DNA of 64,000 nt from Hippasteria phrygiana (Eukaryota; Echinodermata; Asteroidea; Valvatida; Goniasteridae): NCBI GenBank assembly GCA_037893225.1, contig JAZGUH010000775.1, positions 248,001-312,000 of the forward strand, read 5' to 3'. Below, in pieces: positions 12,801 to 24,138 of the stretch (its first letter is position 1; each line of letters opens with the position of its first letter). A program made the translations under genes and the position numbers. Under the pieces are notes generated by a model. It was given only the letters and a program-made list of their open reading frames with translations, searched no databases and was not told the origin of the DNA.

Positions 12801-13791
12801 TGAATCAACAAGTCTAAAATCACACTTGATTGTCAGATTCAGATCCAAAAGATTCTGTTTGAAGATTTTAACGTGACGAGAAATGTTTCCCTGGTCCCTT
12901 CATCCAAAGCCATTTAATCGTGCGTGGCTGGTTCCCTCAACAACGACATACATCCACACATACACCCATGTTTGTAAACACCTTCAATCGTGGACCTCCT
13001 ATTGTCCCTCAGCAAGATTTGCTGTTCTTGACAGATTTTGGTGGGGGTATTAAAGTAAAATCTTTCCGTATGTAATAGAAATTTTGTTAATCATTACCTT
13101 TTAATAGGACACGTCTATTTTTTTTAAGAGTTCCGTTCAAAACTGACTTTTACAGATGACTTTACAGTACCAAAGTGACTTTTGCAGGCTAAAGCAGTCT
13201 TTTTTTCTTCAGATTAACTCACGTTTGTTGTAATTTTGAAACGCGCTTTCAAAGAAAATGTGACTTTCCTACCTCTTTTTGCAGTCAGAGACGTTGCCGT
13301 TTTACCCCATAATTTCCCTCATCAAATCAAAACCCTGCCCTCTTTCCACAAAATTAAGCTTGCTCCTATTCAACATGATATCTTAGCGAACTATTTAGAT
13401 GATTCCAAGCACACAGAGTGATTTTTCCTGCCTGTATCATCGCAAAATATTGAGGTAAGTTCCGAAACATAAACTGTCTCCTTCATTCTCTTATATGGAA
13501 CGGGGTCTTAAAGTAAGGATTACCGAAATGTTGCCGATACACTATGTGAAATAACTATAAGTAACTAAAAAGTGTGGTTCTTAGAAAAAAACAAGATGCA
13601 TTCCAAGATAAGAACCACACTTCCCTTGTTAGAGTCAGTCAATTCACTGAGCTGGATCACACAATTACCTGCATAGATTTCCCGTCCACAGTTGCGAAGT
13701 ATCCGACTTTGTCAAAGAACGTCAGAGAACCGCCAACGCCAAACACAAAGCCGCCTGCAAATATCTTGAGTGCTTTCCTTGCGGTGGTCAT
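3629..13791 (-). CDS. IMMP2L: mitochondrial inner membrane protease subunit 2 (IMMP2L), five coding exons
   Basis: Signal-peptidase-like serine protease of the mitochondrial inner membrane (family S26). With IMMP1L it trims intermembrane-space sorting signals, for example from cytochrome c1 and GPD2. Coding exons in transcript order: 13669-13791, 8235-8338, 5356-5421, 4368-4461, 3629-3802. All introns have GT/AG borders and phases agree (0, 2, 2, 0), giving 186 aa; human is 175 aa. An N-terminal hydrophobic helix spans about residues 9-27. The catalytic serine is S39 in SMQP. The general-base lysine is K87 in [10 protein letters not shown]. Conserved blocks follow: [57 protein letters not shown]. 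The start is the first ATG of the first exon, matching the family N-terminus. The C-terminus has an extra acidic stretch ([11 protein letters not shown]) relative to human. Introns are loaded with MITEs. Confidence 0.93.
4062..4290 (-). mobile_element. MITE family M7 fragment (GGTCATTCCATAAATT type)
   Basis: The left end GGTCATTCTATAAATTAGGG is followed by an inverted body similar to 20586-20851. The other terminus is not present, so this copy is truncated or rearranged. It lies in the last IMMP2L intron, just beyond exon 4. Confidence 0.55.
4368..4461 (-). CDS. IMMP2L: IMMP2L coding exon 4
   Basis: A 94-nt exon, acceptor CTAAG, donor GTAAGT. Encodes [20 protein letters not shown] and [11 protein letters not shown], matching human [20 protein letters not shown] and SFDSNSFGP. 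Confidence 0.92.
4999..5219 (+). mobile_element. MITE family M3, full copy
   Basis: 221 bp bounded by TTAA at both ends with terminal inverted CCCCTTG / CAAGGGG. Its body carries the inner motifs GGATGACGC and GACTGCACAAACACATTGTAG. It is non-coding and lies in an IMMP2L intron. 27121-27339 is a close full-length sibling. Confidence 0.8.
5356..5421 (-). CDS. IMMP2L: IMMP2L coding exon 3
   Basis: A 66-nt exon with acceptor CCCCACAG and donor GTAATG. Encodes [20 protein letters not shown] plus I and the first two bases of Arg. It contains catalytic Lys87 in KRVIALEGD. Confidence 0.92.
6484..6509. repeat. 26-bp perfect palindrome
   Basis: CAACGATTTCCAG is followed at once by its exact reverse complement, without a spacer. 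It is adjacent to the hairpin element at 6524-6638 and may be the remains of a related foldback insertion. Confidence 0.75.
6524..6638. mobile_element. hairpin MITE, 27-bp arms
   Basis: Left arm 6524-6550 begins TAGCCTTTAGTCAAGG. Right arm 6612-6638 is its near-perfect reverse complement. The roughly 60-bp centre is GC-rich with inverted GGCGCG motifs. It is non-coding. Confidence 0.65.
7125..7150. repeat. (TGAA)n microsatellite
   Basis: Five to six consecutive TGAA/AATG units in an AT-rich intron. Confidence 0.7.
8235..8338 (-). CDS. IMMP2L: IMMP2L coding exon 2
   Basis: Acceptor TGCAG before 8338 and donor GTGAGT after 8235. Encodes PVLNP and [19 protein letters not shown], aligning with human LNHWKVRNFEVHRGDIVSL. 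Leaves phase 2 (GC), completed to Ala by the next exon. Confidence 0.92.
8405..8575 (-). repeat. dispersed repeat M6
   Basis: The reverse complement matches 57895-58050 closely, including the inner motif TCCTGGGTCCAGATCTAAATA. The homologous place in the other receptor spacer (around 50665-50720) is a shortened copy. Non-coding; class unknown. Confidence 0.6.
9673..9931 (+). mobile_element. MITE family M2 copy with internal subrepeats
   Basis: Ends in GGTTAGGGTTAA and shares its left part (GGGTAACTTTACTAGAAAGT) with 14602-14782. The body has repeated AATCCRCCAAAATCC units. The right TTAA (9928-9931) is shared with the M1 element that starts there. Confidence 0.65.
9928..10077 (+). mobile_element. 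MITE family M1 copy inserted at an M2 TTAA
   Basis: TTAA at 9928-9931 and 10074-10077, the same termini and inner GCCAGACGCATCAGATTGCA as other M1 copies. Its left TTAA is also the right boundary of the M2 element, so the two abut through a single target site. Confidence 0.8.
10570..10637 (+). mobile_element. short M2-type derivative
   Basis: About 68 bp with inner GACAGTCCTGAATCCTCCAA and right end GTTGGGGTTAA. A reverse-oriented sibling is at 23393-23460. Probably an internal deletion product of the M2 family. Confidence 0.5.
11104..11300 (+). mobile_element. MITE family M3, diverged copy
   Basis: The left end AACCCCTTGCGCACGG and inner TTTTCAATCCATTATTGGG match M3. The right terminus has decayed. 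Several overlapping short ORFs here are artefacts of this repeat. Confidence 0.6.
11529..11650 (-). repeat. tRNA-like SINE-type repeat
   Basis: The minus strand reads as a tRNA-like head (about 11601-11529). It has a D-arm/A-box TTAGTTGGTAGAGCG and a TpsiC arm/B-box GCAGGTTCAAATCCTGC. A second copy at 24980-25095 shares the head and sequence on both sides (GACAATTTGGGAGACC upstream, CAGTTTTCTTTG downstream), so this is a dispersed element rather than a single tRNA gene. The anticodon stem is poor. Confidence 0.6.
11711..11831. repeat. foldback hairpin, about 46-bp arms
   Basis: Left arm 11711-11756 (starts TTCGGTTTGCGGTAA) pairs with right arm 11785-11831 across a short loop. Nearly perfect pairing suggests a recent foldback element. 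Confidence 0.7.
11850..12001 (+). mobile_element. MITE family M1 copy
   Basis: Same body as the other M1 copies. The right TTAA (11998-12001) is intact. The left has TTAA followed by two extra A before CCCTAACCC. Confidence 0.75.
12538..12620 (+). pseudogene. THAP-domain-like remnant
   Basis: Plus-strand translation gives [20 protein letters not shown] followed by RIWTQRV, typical of the N-terminal half of a THAP zinc finger (DNA-binding, shared with P-element transposases). The second zinc cysteine, expected before SN, is Phe. The frame runs on into sequence without the AVPTM box, so this looks like a broken fragment in an IMMP2L intron. An unspliced exon of a separate gene is the alternative. 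Confidence 0.4.
13021..13070 (+). repeat. unoccupied relative of the 42585-43205 repeat arm
   Basis: Matches the right arm of the repeat at 43007-43205 (GATTTTGGTGGGGGTATTAA then AGTAAAATCTTTCC). It has a single TTAA at 13050-13053 and lacks the M1 insertion found at 43054. Confidence 0.7.
13669..13791 (-). CDS. IMMP2L: IMMP2L coding exon 1
   Basis: 41 codons from the ATG at 13791 to the donor after ATGCAG (GTAATT). Encodes the membrane helix and ends in KSMQ, so the nucleophile Ser39 lies two residues before the splice. Phase 0 out. Confidence 0.9.
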
Positions 13792-14601
13792 CTTGACAAC
13801 GTACAAAATGTGCACACCGCAGTCCTAGAAGTCATCTCTTTAACATTACCGTAATCACAAACTGTGGGAAAAACAACATTGAGTTCTTAATAGGAAGATC
13901 GTGCACGTTACTTTTGCACAGGAAGGTTCAAGCAGATGCACAGGGATTGAATTTCACTGTATGCAAATATCCACTAGACTTTTGGGCTAGTACGTATATG
14001 ACTACCAAAATTCACTTCAAACTTATTCAGTTGAATAAAACATGCGCTTTTGATATGCAAGGCGACTCTGGGTCACGAATGCAAGCAATTACACAACATG
14101 TAGACACGGTGGTGTGTGCATTCGGATCTCCGCCATAACGTGATGTTCCATGATCACATGACCATAACAAATGGTCATATACTGGACCAGCACTCGCAGG
14201 TCAATGACGGGTGCCTCCTTGCGATTTTAAAGGGAAATTTCACTTTGATCCAGATCGTAAGTAAACCTTGGTACCTCCATCTTATTCCTGGAACTCTACT
14301 TGTATCTCATGTAATGTAGTTTTGTGGCCGTTTTAAGAGAGAAATCTGGTGTTTTTGTTGGGTCTTCAGACATTTTGAAATGGACGGTCGATGGCAGCCA
14401 CTTGCCTTGGAGTGAGTTGGACCCTATCACCAGATCATGTCCAGATGTTTAAAAGGTGATAAAGGGTCCCAGTTACTCGGACTAGGTCTTCAGATATTTT
14501 TAGTTAATTACCAGTCATCAATGGCAGCCATTGCCCTTTGCGGACCCTAGGCCTACTAATTTCGCCAGATCATGCACATTTTTTTTAAAAGGTGATATAT
14601 A

Positions 14602-14782
14602 TTAACACTAACCACTTGGGTAACTTTACTAGAAAGTATCCTGAACCCGCCAAAATCCACCTATTTTGTCATGCACAAAAAGTTGGTTTTGGTGACTGCT
14701 CAATATGGAGGTATCCTGAATCCGCCGAAATCCTCCAAAACAGGGGTATGGATTTTGATGGATTTAGGTAGGTTAGGGTTAA
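14602..14782 (+). mobile_element. MITE family M2 copy, TTAA-flanked
   Basis: TTAA at 14602-14605 and 14779-14782. Termini are CACTAACC / GGTTAGGG and the body is shared with 9673-9931 (GGAGGTATCCTGAATCCGCC). Confidence 0.7.
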
Positions 14783-14942
14783 AAGAAAGGGTCCTAGTTA
14801 CTCGGTCTAGCGGCGTGTTACATGTGTAATATTCCTACATTACATGATGATAGTATGATGATCATGGAGGTAAGAAATTGATGTAGGCCAACTCGGAGTA
14901 GTTTAAAGCGGACAGTTGTTATCAAAGACGGTTGGTTGTTTT

Positions 14943-15140
14943 CCAAAGTTGTAGTCGAGTCCCTGCAAATCCTTTCACAAGTACTTTTGCAAGTCCAGTC
15001 GGAAGTCCTTTCAAGTTTCATTCCTCCATGCATAAAGTCAGTCACAAGAAACTGGGTGAACAATGACAAAGGAATGCCTTTGTCAAAGCTCATTAGAATA
15101 AACCTTTTCGACATTCTCAAAGCATCATGGGAACAGCATC
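14943..15140. repeat. dispersed repeat (GTTGTAGTCGAGTCCCTGCA type)
   Basis: Closely matches 28600-28780 and more distantly 43265-43445. All contain ACAAAGGAATGC. Non-coding; short CAAGTCC-like units recur inside it. Confidence 0.6.
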
Positions 15141-15332
15141 AGCCCTTACTGGCATTAGAAGAGCAAGCACATTAGAACGGACATGATTGGTCGCATTGGT
15201 CACATGTTGGTTGTCATGGTTGCAAAAGTCCTCTTCTGATTGGCTAATATTAATAATAATGTGACATTATTAGCCGTTCTAATTCCAGAGTTGCATTCAT
15301 CAGTAACCATGGTAACTGGTACCCTGCTTTCG

Positions 15333-16428
15333 AGTCAACTCGTACCTTTGCCAAATCGTACCTTGGTCAACTCGTACCTTGGACAACTCGTACCTTGGAC
15401 AACTCGTACCTTGGACAACTCGTACCTTGGTCAACTCGTACCTCTAATTAAGACAACTCGTACCGCGCGACAGGTTTCGCGCGGTGCCGTGTGCATTAAA
15501 ATTCATGCCAAATTACCTCATTTAAAAAGTAATAATATTCGATTGGAAGTACGGCGAGATCATAGTAAATTAAATCCTATTCACGACTTTGACAAAACAA
15601 TGGTGCGCCATGCTAAGCTTCGGCAATAAATGCGCGCATCACCAGTATCAAATCAAGTTCAAACGGCAAACGCGTGCTCAATGCTAAGAGCCCGAGTATG
15701 GCTACGGCACCGCAAAAGACCACAGAATAAGGCTGAACTATAACTATAAAATATGACAATGGGCAAACTTCAGACGATTTATTAATTAATTCCACAACAA
15801 AGTACGTGCCAGCCACGTACTTACCTTCAATAAATTCAGAATGAATTTCCTATCAAAAGTAACAGCTAATTTATGAACTACAAGTTAAACTGAAAAGTTA
15901 AGACGAAAAACATCAACAGTGTGGCGCACAGTCATCTCTAAAAAAAATTACTTCTCAACAAAGTACTACTGTAAACAAATGAATTCCTACGTTCCTTTTC
16001 CATCGAAGTCTAAAATAGAAAAAGTACAATTAACATGAATGCAGTCTAAAATAAACAAAAAAGTATGACAAGTTGTAGACCCTATACATAAACACGAACA
16101 TAATTAAATTATAAACCGGTAAATTGTTTATAAAATCCACCTTCAATCAGAAAACAAATACATTTCACTTTACATTCCTTTTCTAGAAACGTCTAAAATA
16201 ACCGAAAAGTAGGCCTATAATAGTATAATTATATCAAATCACATCAAGCACAATGACGGTACGACTTGACTTTCGCGTGAAGGTACGAGTTGTCCTAACT
16301 GGAGGTACGAGTTGGCGAAGGTATGAGTTGGCAAAGGTACGAGTTGGTACGATGTTGTCGAGTTAAAGGTACGAGTTGGCCAAGGTACGAGTTGTTCAAG
16401 GTACGAGTTGTCCAAGGTACGAGTTGAC
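15333..16428. mobile_element. foldback element with tandem-repeat arms (TU-like)
   Basis: The left arm (15333-15463) is a run of a 16-bp unit, TTGGACAACTCGTACC, and variants. The right arm (16258-16428) carries the same unit in inverse orientation (GGTACGAGTTGTCCAA). The arms enclose about 800 bp of AT-rich unique sequence. This architecture is that of foldback transposons such as sea urchin TU and Drosophila FB. No transposase was found in the centre. Confidence 0.75.
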
Positions 16429-17633
16429 CTGTTACCGGTACCCTGAGAGGGATTCCCCAATTATTTCCTTATTTTTATTGCCATTTAAAATGGATTTTTC
16501 TGGTTATTATTTTCCTTATGTTCCATGCAAAGATATGTGAAAAGAGTATCTCTCAACTCACGACAGATATTAGCATATTAAAAATCAATTAATATTTGGA
16601 CTGGTTCACAGTTCCACAATATAGGCCTAGGCCTAACTTGTGATTGGGATTAGGACTGGAGGGCTTTTGTGGAAGCATGGGAAGGAATACTTCCAGAAAC
16701 TAGAAGTAGGCCTAGGTATGGTAGGGAAGGATCACATGATGGTGGATCATATTGATTTTTTTCGTAGTCGATTTTTTTACCTCTCGATATCGCCGATATG
16801 GCGATAACATCGTCAACAAATTTCAGCATGATTGAAATGTCGCAAAAGTTCATTCATAACTACATAATCGCCAAACGTGTTTGTCGCCAGTCATTGTTTG
16901 AGGCCGTTCTTAGGCCAGCCATCAATATTAAGAAACAGCGTAGTCGAAGCTTAGTCTGCGGATATCTGGATCAAAGCCTTTTCTTTGTTGCCGCCACCAG
17001 CCAGAGCCATTACCCTATACACTCCAGAATATTGTTACCTAACATATCCCCCTAGATTTCTTGAAAGAATTCCTGAGATTCCGGGAACACAATGACCGAC
17101 ACAAGGGGGGGGGGGGGGGGGGGGGTTTCCCTTGCCCACATATCATGCTTCAAATGGCAAGAGCTGGGCTGGCATATTTTCATGTGAATGAAACTAAATA
17201 TTACAATGAAGTGCAAAGTACGCTGATTGTATACTTTAGATATTTAGAACGTTTTAATAGATTTTGCATCTTATCGCATTTTACTGACAGCTTGTCCATA
17301 ATAATAAAATTAGACTTTAAATGGAAAAAAATTGTTTTCAACCCTATTTATATTTTTTTCTTCGAGTTGTTGAATCACATTTAATTTTTTTTAAATTGAA
17401 TTAGCATTTTTATAAGAGAATGATCCCGAACCAAAAAATATGTTTGCTAAAACATCTAGAGTTTTTAAACCACAAGATGTCGTAAGATGAGAAAATATAA
17501 GTACTTAAAGTAGGCCACTGTACGTTATTAATCGGTATGTTCGATGTGACCAGAGAATTTCCCTTGTTCCCCTTTTAAGACAGACGATTTTTTATATTTT
17601 TAATGAAACATTCAGGATAACTTTTAATTGCTG

Positions 17634-18829
17634 GTAGTCGAGCACTACTTCCAAAAATGTAAGGCTCTCCATTAGCCTTACAACGCTAGGCTTTTTTGGA
17701 CCCCGTAACTCAATGGGATTTGCAATACGCTCTTGTTAGATCAGTTACAATGTTCTAGAATTCCACTTTCCCAAACGTTAATCTCCCCAGAAGGTTATCC
17801 AATCCCTCCTACAGATCTTTGGGACTTTTGCGGCACATTTGCAGAACATTGAAACGGACAATTTATTGAGAAATCTGAGTTTTTACTCACCAACCGACGT
17901 ATTCAGCCGAGATGAACATGGCGTCACACAGCTGACTAATACAGTCCACCAGACTGCGCATGCGCGTGGAGTTGTGGAAGAGATGTGGGGCTCGACCATT
18001 TTTTGAAGGGGGGTCATCTTTTCTACATCGCGCAACGGTGATGTGTGCATGACGCGCTTTACACAGTGTTGTGTGTGTTTGAACATTCCTTCGGTTTTCA
18101 AATGAACAACGTGAACAAAATAAGACCATCGATCCAGATTCTGTTTTTTTCTGATTTGCATAAAATAAAAGCTCGCATTGGCCAAAAACAACATCAGACA
18201 AAATGCCAAATATCACTATTTTTAAAGCCACTGCAGCTAGGGGTTGTGCCTATTTGGGAAAAGTCGTTAATATAATTTGATTCGTTGCATCATCTAAAAA
18301 TAGCTAGGTGGCTACCTGCCCTACAATTTAGACGTCTGGGCATAACAAACATTGTCAGGCCAAGGAACCACACTAGGTATAATAGCGCGCCATTAATTAA
18401 TCACGTTCCACACATCACCAAAGCGCGATGTAGACAAGATGCCCCCCCCCCCCCTTCAAAAAATGGTCGAGCCCCAAATCTCTTCAAAAACTCCACGCGC
18501 ATGCGCAGTCTGGTGGACTGTATTAGTCAGCTGTGTGACGCCATGTTCATCTCGGCTGAATACGTCGGTTGGTGAGTAAAAACTCAGATTTCTCAATAAA
18601 TTGTCCGTTTCAATGTTCCGCAAATGTGCCGCACAAGTCTCAAAGATCTGTAGGAGGGATTGGATTACCTTCTGGGGAGATTAACGTTTGGGAAAGTGGA
18701 ATTCTAGAACATTGTAACTGATCTAACAAGAGCGTATTGCAAATCCCATTGAGTTACGGGGTCCAAAAAAGCCTAGCGTTGTAAGGCTAACGGAGAGCCT
18801 TACATTTTTGGAAGTAGTAGAGCACTACC
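17634..18829. mobile_element. large inverted repeat, arms about 400 bp
   Basis: Sequence 17634-18058 returns as its reverse complement at 18403-18829 with few differences, around a centre of roughly 340 bp. Matching landmarks are GCGCATGCGCGTGGAGTT and its complement, and CAACCGACGTATTCAGCCGA and its complement. Any transcript would form a long duplex. The mirrored ORFs ending in ISAEYVGW are products of the symmetry. Confidence 0.85.
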
Positions 18830-19517
18830 CCTAGAACTATGGGGTTCCGAGCACCAAATGGCTGGATTTGTGCAATATTTCAATCTCTCCATCACCCAGT
18901 GCCCGCTGGATAAATGTACTCTCCAGATGCCAAATGTTATTGGCATGGAATATTTTTTTATGTTTTACTTTCGCAGGCTTTGCAGTCCAGGGCGCCCTAC
19001 TACACAAAGAAACTCTGGAGCTGAACCCATTATATACATTTTGTTGTATAAATAATTGTATACCTCGCAAAAGTTGAGCTGTCAATCACTTTATAAGGTT
19101 TCAGGGCTAGGGGTGCAATTGATAGGCGCATTATTTACACTATAAATATAAAGTTCGAAAGGATGATGTCACTTCGACTTGAACCTCGCTTATACAGGGA
19201 AATAAATTTTAGCAAATTTGCTGGTAAAAAGAAAGTATCACCGACTTTTAAAGGGAAAATAGGGGTTCCGAAAAAAATCGCCGATTTCAAAAACGATATC
19301 GGCGATATCTCGATTTTTCGATTTAAAAAAACATGTAGCCGATTTCGATTTTTGGGCCAAGAATATCGCATCATGGCGATTTATCGTCGTATCGCCCAGC
19401 CTCCATGATCATATTCATGATGATGAAGTTGGCACTTGCAAAGTTACCACATCCCTGTTATTTTCCAACATGTTGCTGTTCCTGACAAGTTACATCATTC
19501 CCGAAAGCTAAACTCAC

Positions 19518-19629
19518 CAACGTTGTGGCCTGGGAGGGGAGTTACGGGGTGATATTTTGGCGTCGTTTCGTTGCAATCAAAATCCACCTCGTCCGTGAAT
19601 GGATATGGATGGAGGCTGTACGCGTACAT
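19518..19629 (-). CDS. possible orphan first coding exon, unknown product
   Basis: An ATG at 19629 opens 37 codons (begins MYAYSLHPYPFTDEVDF) and runs to a strong donor (GTTG then GTGAGT at 19517-19512). An in-frame stop lies upstream. Composition is protein-like (Asp, Pro, Tyr, His), but I recognise no family and found no following exon with matching phase. It could be the 5' exon of an unknown gene or chance. Confidence 0.25.
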
Positions 19630-19768
19630 GTCAAACTTTCATCATGCATTTTGTCATGGCCGACTCCAGCCTATTGGTGGCGCTGTGGCTCACCGGGACT
19701 TCATAAACGTACACCAGTCTTTTCAGCATTGTTGTTTCAAGTCCCAGGGCATAGACCTCAAGCTTATC

Positions 19769-19900
19769 ACAAATACCGCCTGGTTGCGACGTCACAATGG
19801 TAAAAATGGATCGTAAGAAGGAAACAGGAGAAAACATCGCTCCCTTTTCCCTCCCACAATCCTTTGTGACCATTGTGACATCTCAACCAAGCGGTATTTG
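19769..19900. repeat. inverted repeat, about 31-bp arms
   Basis: CAAATACCGCCTGGTTG...CACAATGG (to 19800) is mirrored by CCATTGTG...CAACCAAGCGGTATTTG (to 19900). Probably a small MITE. Confidence 0.6.
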
Positions 19901-20585
19901 CAATAAAGATCTCATGCCTACCTGGGGGAGGGGCCGGGGTGGGAGGTGAGACTAAAGTCTGTCATTATTAATATTACAGGGCCATTAATTTCCCGAATGG
20001 GGCGGGGCCAAAAGACTTCGAGGTACATTTCTGGAAAATTTGAAAATTCCTCAATCATTTTCAGGGTTTAAGTTAGAAAGATAGTTACTGTGTAAATAAT
20101 TTCATTTTTTTATGATGTAGAAGAAAAAGAACGTATATAGAACAAACTTGATGTTTTGGAAAGAACGAAATACGGACAAGAAACTGTTTTAGAAAGAACA
20201 TGTTTACGGTTTCATTGATTAGAATGAAGGAATTTCATGTGATTGATAGGGGGCGGTATATAAGTTTGCCATCATATATGGACTCCCTATCTACCCCCCT
20301 ATCATGCGGTCTCAGGAAATTGGTTCCCGGGTCCCTATATCTTTCTTAAAACCAGTCTATTTGCATTCGGGGCTCCTTTCTGAATCGTGCATGGTTCAGA
20401 AAGAGCATTCAAAGAAGCGGCATATTTTTATCCTTGGATGCTAAAGGTCCTTAAAAAAAAAAAAAAAAAATAAAAAGACAGAATTGTTTTCTCTGCAGGA
20501 CGGTTAAGATGTCAAAAATTAGTCATTTTTTCTTGTAGGAGTCTTAACCTTTCTAGGAAAAAAACAAACACGTCCGTTATACCTG

Positions 20586-20851
20586 GGTCATTCCATAAAT
20601 TTGGGGTCCAAAAGTGACATTTTTTTGGTGTCCATATTACACCTGAGTGACCTGACCTATGTAATTTCCACCAAGTATCATTAAAATTGACATCACACTA
20701 TTTTGGCAGATACTTTGCTTTGCACAATCACTCATGGAGACAGAAGGCATTAAAGAATGTGCCCTGAATGTGCAAAACCTTATACATGTCACTACGTAAC
20801 AGCGACACCAAAAATGTCACACTTTTGGATCCCAAATTTACGGAATGAACC
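20586..20851. mobile_element. MITE family M7, full copy
   Basis: Bounded by GGTCATTCCATAAATTTGGG and its inverse ending ACGGAATGAACC, with inverted TCCAAAAGTG / CACTTTTGGA inside. Further copies at 52981-53232 and 60390-60637; fragment at 4062-4290. Confidence 0.75.
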
Positions 20852-22595
20852 ACCACATGCAAATCAAAGACTTTTTCACGTTGTTATATGTTGGTTGCCA
20901 ATGCAATGAGGCGAGATACTAAGCCATTGTTGAAAGAATCCATTCAAGTAGAGGAAACTTGCCCATGCAGGCTCTCTTTCAACCACACCTTGCAAAAGGG
21001 CCCATTTCCAATAAGCCAGTTCGGTATCTCAAAGGTCAAATGTTATTCGGGATAAAATTGCTGACGTATGTCACGCCATGTTACGCGAACGCCCATTCTG
21101 ATTGAATTTAACACTTGAGCCTTGTGCGACCACCTTTTGCGTTCACACGCGCGCGTTAGGTCACGCGGGTCATTCGGGATAAAATGTCATTGTGCACATG
21201 CGCAGTGGAAATACCGAACTGGCTCATTGCAACAAAACTGACGCTCAAGATACAACTTTAATTTCCACTTTCTTGCTGCAAATCTGAGGGGTTTAATGCA
21301 GATTTCAATCGCAGGTGAAATCTAAAATTATTGCACAAAAAAAATCATGCATTAAAATAAAACCAAAAACTCACAAAATACCAATTAATCATTACATTTT
21401 CTTTTACCTCTAAAAAAAAAAAAATCATCTTAAATTTTGAAATTTGTTCTTCAAAAATGTGAAAATTCAACGGTCAATGAAGACGGTCAAACATTATTTG
21501 GAATGTAATAATCAAATGCATAGGTATAAAATCGGTTTCAAAATCTGAATGCAATTATGTTAAGGCAATGATAATGTAAAATATTCAAGATTGTATGATA
21601 CATGTTAACACTGACAATAAGAAAACCGGAATATAGTTTTGGGCTATAAATGTTTAACAAAAATACTATTAGCACTCACTATAATTGTATATTTTTTGCA
21701 TACTTATGCTGCTCTTTCACGCAATTGTTCCTGATACCCAGTTTTGGAAAAAGAAACATTTGTTGGCTCACAAGTGATGGTGTGGCATCATGTTTTGCAC
21801 CCTTTTAAAGACAATCCTTAGAAAAATTAAGGTTTGTGCAACATCTTTTAGCAAAATAAACAGACAACATGTATATCACAGACGTGGGAAGAATTTAGTA
21901 TACCCTTGTACTACTTTTAGTAATAGTGGTGATAAAGCAATTACAATCCAAACTATTAAAATTCACATCGAGATACAAGATAAAAACTGTTATAGAATCA
22001 GGAATCGCAAATAATTGGTAACATCTCTATAATAGTGATATTATTTTCGTGAAGCTCCATTTTGGTTTCAAAGAAATTACGAAAGACAACAAATTCAAAC
22101 TTCATGTGATAACATATATTTTGGAATATATATCAACTGCCTTGTTTTGTGGGTTAGCCATGGTATGTGTAATATAGTTTTTAAAAAAAAATACAAACTT
22201 CTCGGTCAATTTTTGCTGCAGACTTGACATAAATCAAATTGTCAAATCTTTCATTTAATTCAATTCAATTCACCTAATAATAAAAGCAATTTCCCCTCTG
22301 CAAATCTCAAATAGGCAATGAATAAGCAAAACCCACCACACAATGCTTAATGCTGATTGTTGGTTTAGTTTATGCCCCGCCCACTTACATCCAATCCACG
22401 CCCATTTATTGCCATTCATTAGTCATACATTATGTGGACCATTCAAGGCTGTATCGGCAAGGATCAGGCACTTTAAAGATCCATAGTCAAATACTGCCTT
22501 CGTCTGGTTTTTTTATTTTTTTTTTATACAGACATTTGAATAAACATCTTAAGCTAGTGAAATAGTAGAAATTGAACATTATGCCAAAAAAAAAA

Positions 22596-22890
22596 ACTTC
22601 TGTTGCCCTTAAATGGGGAAAAATCGTGAGGATTCTTTTATTTACCATCTATGAAAACATCAAACAATACTACATGTCGTTAACTCGGAAGTTGGGAGGC
22701 AAAAAGTAAGCTTATTTCAAAAGGAGATGGTGAAATGCACGATTGTGCCGTCGTAGCTGTATTTAAATACAATGATTTTAATAAAACTTATTAATTTTTT
22801 GCGGGAAAAGGTGAAACTTTAAAAATGAAAATTAAAAAAAAATTTAAAAATGTGTGACTTTTAGGATCAGTCGCTGAGAGCAACAACTAT
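22596..22890 (-). repeat. dispersed repeat M5 (unoccupied copy)
   Basis: Reverse-complement relative of 30688-31155. It shares GTTGCCCTTAAATGGG at one side and CGGGAAAAGGTGAAA at the other. It has a single TTAA at 22763-22766, where the other copy carries an M4 element. Confidence 0.65.
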
Positions 22891-23392
22891 TTTTTTCTTT
22901 GGCCTTGCATGTGCATACTTTAAAGACAACACTGATGTGTATAATATCAACCTTTATATAAAGTTATAAAAAAAAAAGGGAAACTGACTGGTGAACCAAA
23001 AGAACAAAAAAATAAAACCCCCAAAACCCCAAACAAACAAAAGTTCAGTGTCATGTCATTTTTTAAAGAAGCTCGAGAACTCCCCAATTTTTACTCATTT
23101 TTAGATCATTCCAGACAATATTTTCCAAGATGGCCGCCCCCAGTTTTTTCTAGATCTCCAATTATCGGAGTCCCTCAAATCGATTAGAAACATGCATGAG
23201 ATCGACTGGGAAGTATTTCGCCTCTTTCATTTTTATTTTTATGGCATATTTGAAGAAAAAAAAGAATTAAGAAATGGTATATGGGTGCTAAACTTTTTTT
23301 CTTTTTTGCCTTAAAACTTTAAAGGTGCGTTAAATTTCCCCCAAAACCAAATGAATCACAGATCTTGAATACCATAAAAAATCATTATGTTC

Positions 23393-23460
23393 AACCCTAC
23401 TCCCTAGGGTGAGTGGAAAATTATATTAAAATTGGAGGATTCAGGACTGTCAGGGTTACG
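23393..23460 (-). mobile_element. short M2-type derivative, reverse orientation
   Basis: Mirror-oriented sibling of 10570-10637 (ACTCCCTAGGGTG at one end, GGAGGATTCAGGACTGTCAG inside). Confidence 0.5.
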
Positions 23461-23919
23461 TAACAATATTGTATACCAATAGCACTGCAACGGTACAAAG
23501 CTTATATAAAAAATGTATTCCTGAGCCCACCTGCATGTAGACTTGAAATCAAGTTAGTAATTGGTCCGCATTAGTCCGCCTGCACGCCGCGTATTATAAT
23601 ACTTACATTCAAGAACAATATAGTTGAAACATGAATGGATTGAGTATGAGCAGGAATGTGCCTGAAGGCAACAACCGGCCAGGTGGTCTTTTTCAAACTG
23701 ACTATGGCTGTCTTCTGTATTCAACAGGTTAAGACTTAGAACACAGATGCTGCTGTGTATTGTATCCAGTATTGTGAATTGTATCCAGAATATTCATTCA
23801 TCCCCCAACCCCCCATCCACAGCTGGCTTTGGACCACTTAATACTTGTGCCAGTCACTATTCCATACACCAATGCTAATCCGTAGTGGATCAAAAAAAGG
23901 GGTCTTTTTTGCTAGATGT

Positions 23920-24138
23920 TTAACCCCTTGAATACGGTTATTTACAGGAGGCGCCGGGGTGTCGCGCCGGCTTTTGCAGCCAAGCGAAACGGACACAATG
24001 TGTTTGTGCAGTCAAGCGTAACATACACAATAATCCAACAATGGATTAAAACTGCACAAATAGCGGCAAATGGTGTCATCCGGCCTGGTGGCACTGTTTT
24101 CTTGTGCCATTTTGCGTCATCCGTACGCAAGGGGTTAT
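23920..24138 (-). mobile_element. MITE family M3 copy
   Basis: TTAACCCCTTG at 23920 and CAAGGGGTTA near 24128-24137. The body is reversed relative to 4999-5219. The next repeat (TTAACCTCTTGAATAGG) begins directly after it. Confidence 0.7.

Larger units (their letters stand above)
8339..13668 (-). other. IMMP2L intron 1
   Basis: About 5.3 kb without further IMMP2L coding sequence. It contains MITEs of families M1, M2, M3 and M6, a tRNA-like SINE (11529-11650), a hairpin (11711-11831) and a THAP-like remnant (12538-12620). Confidence 0.6.
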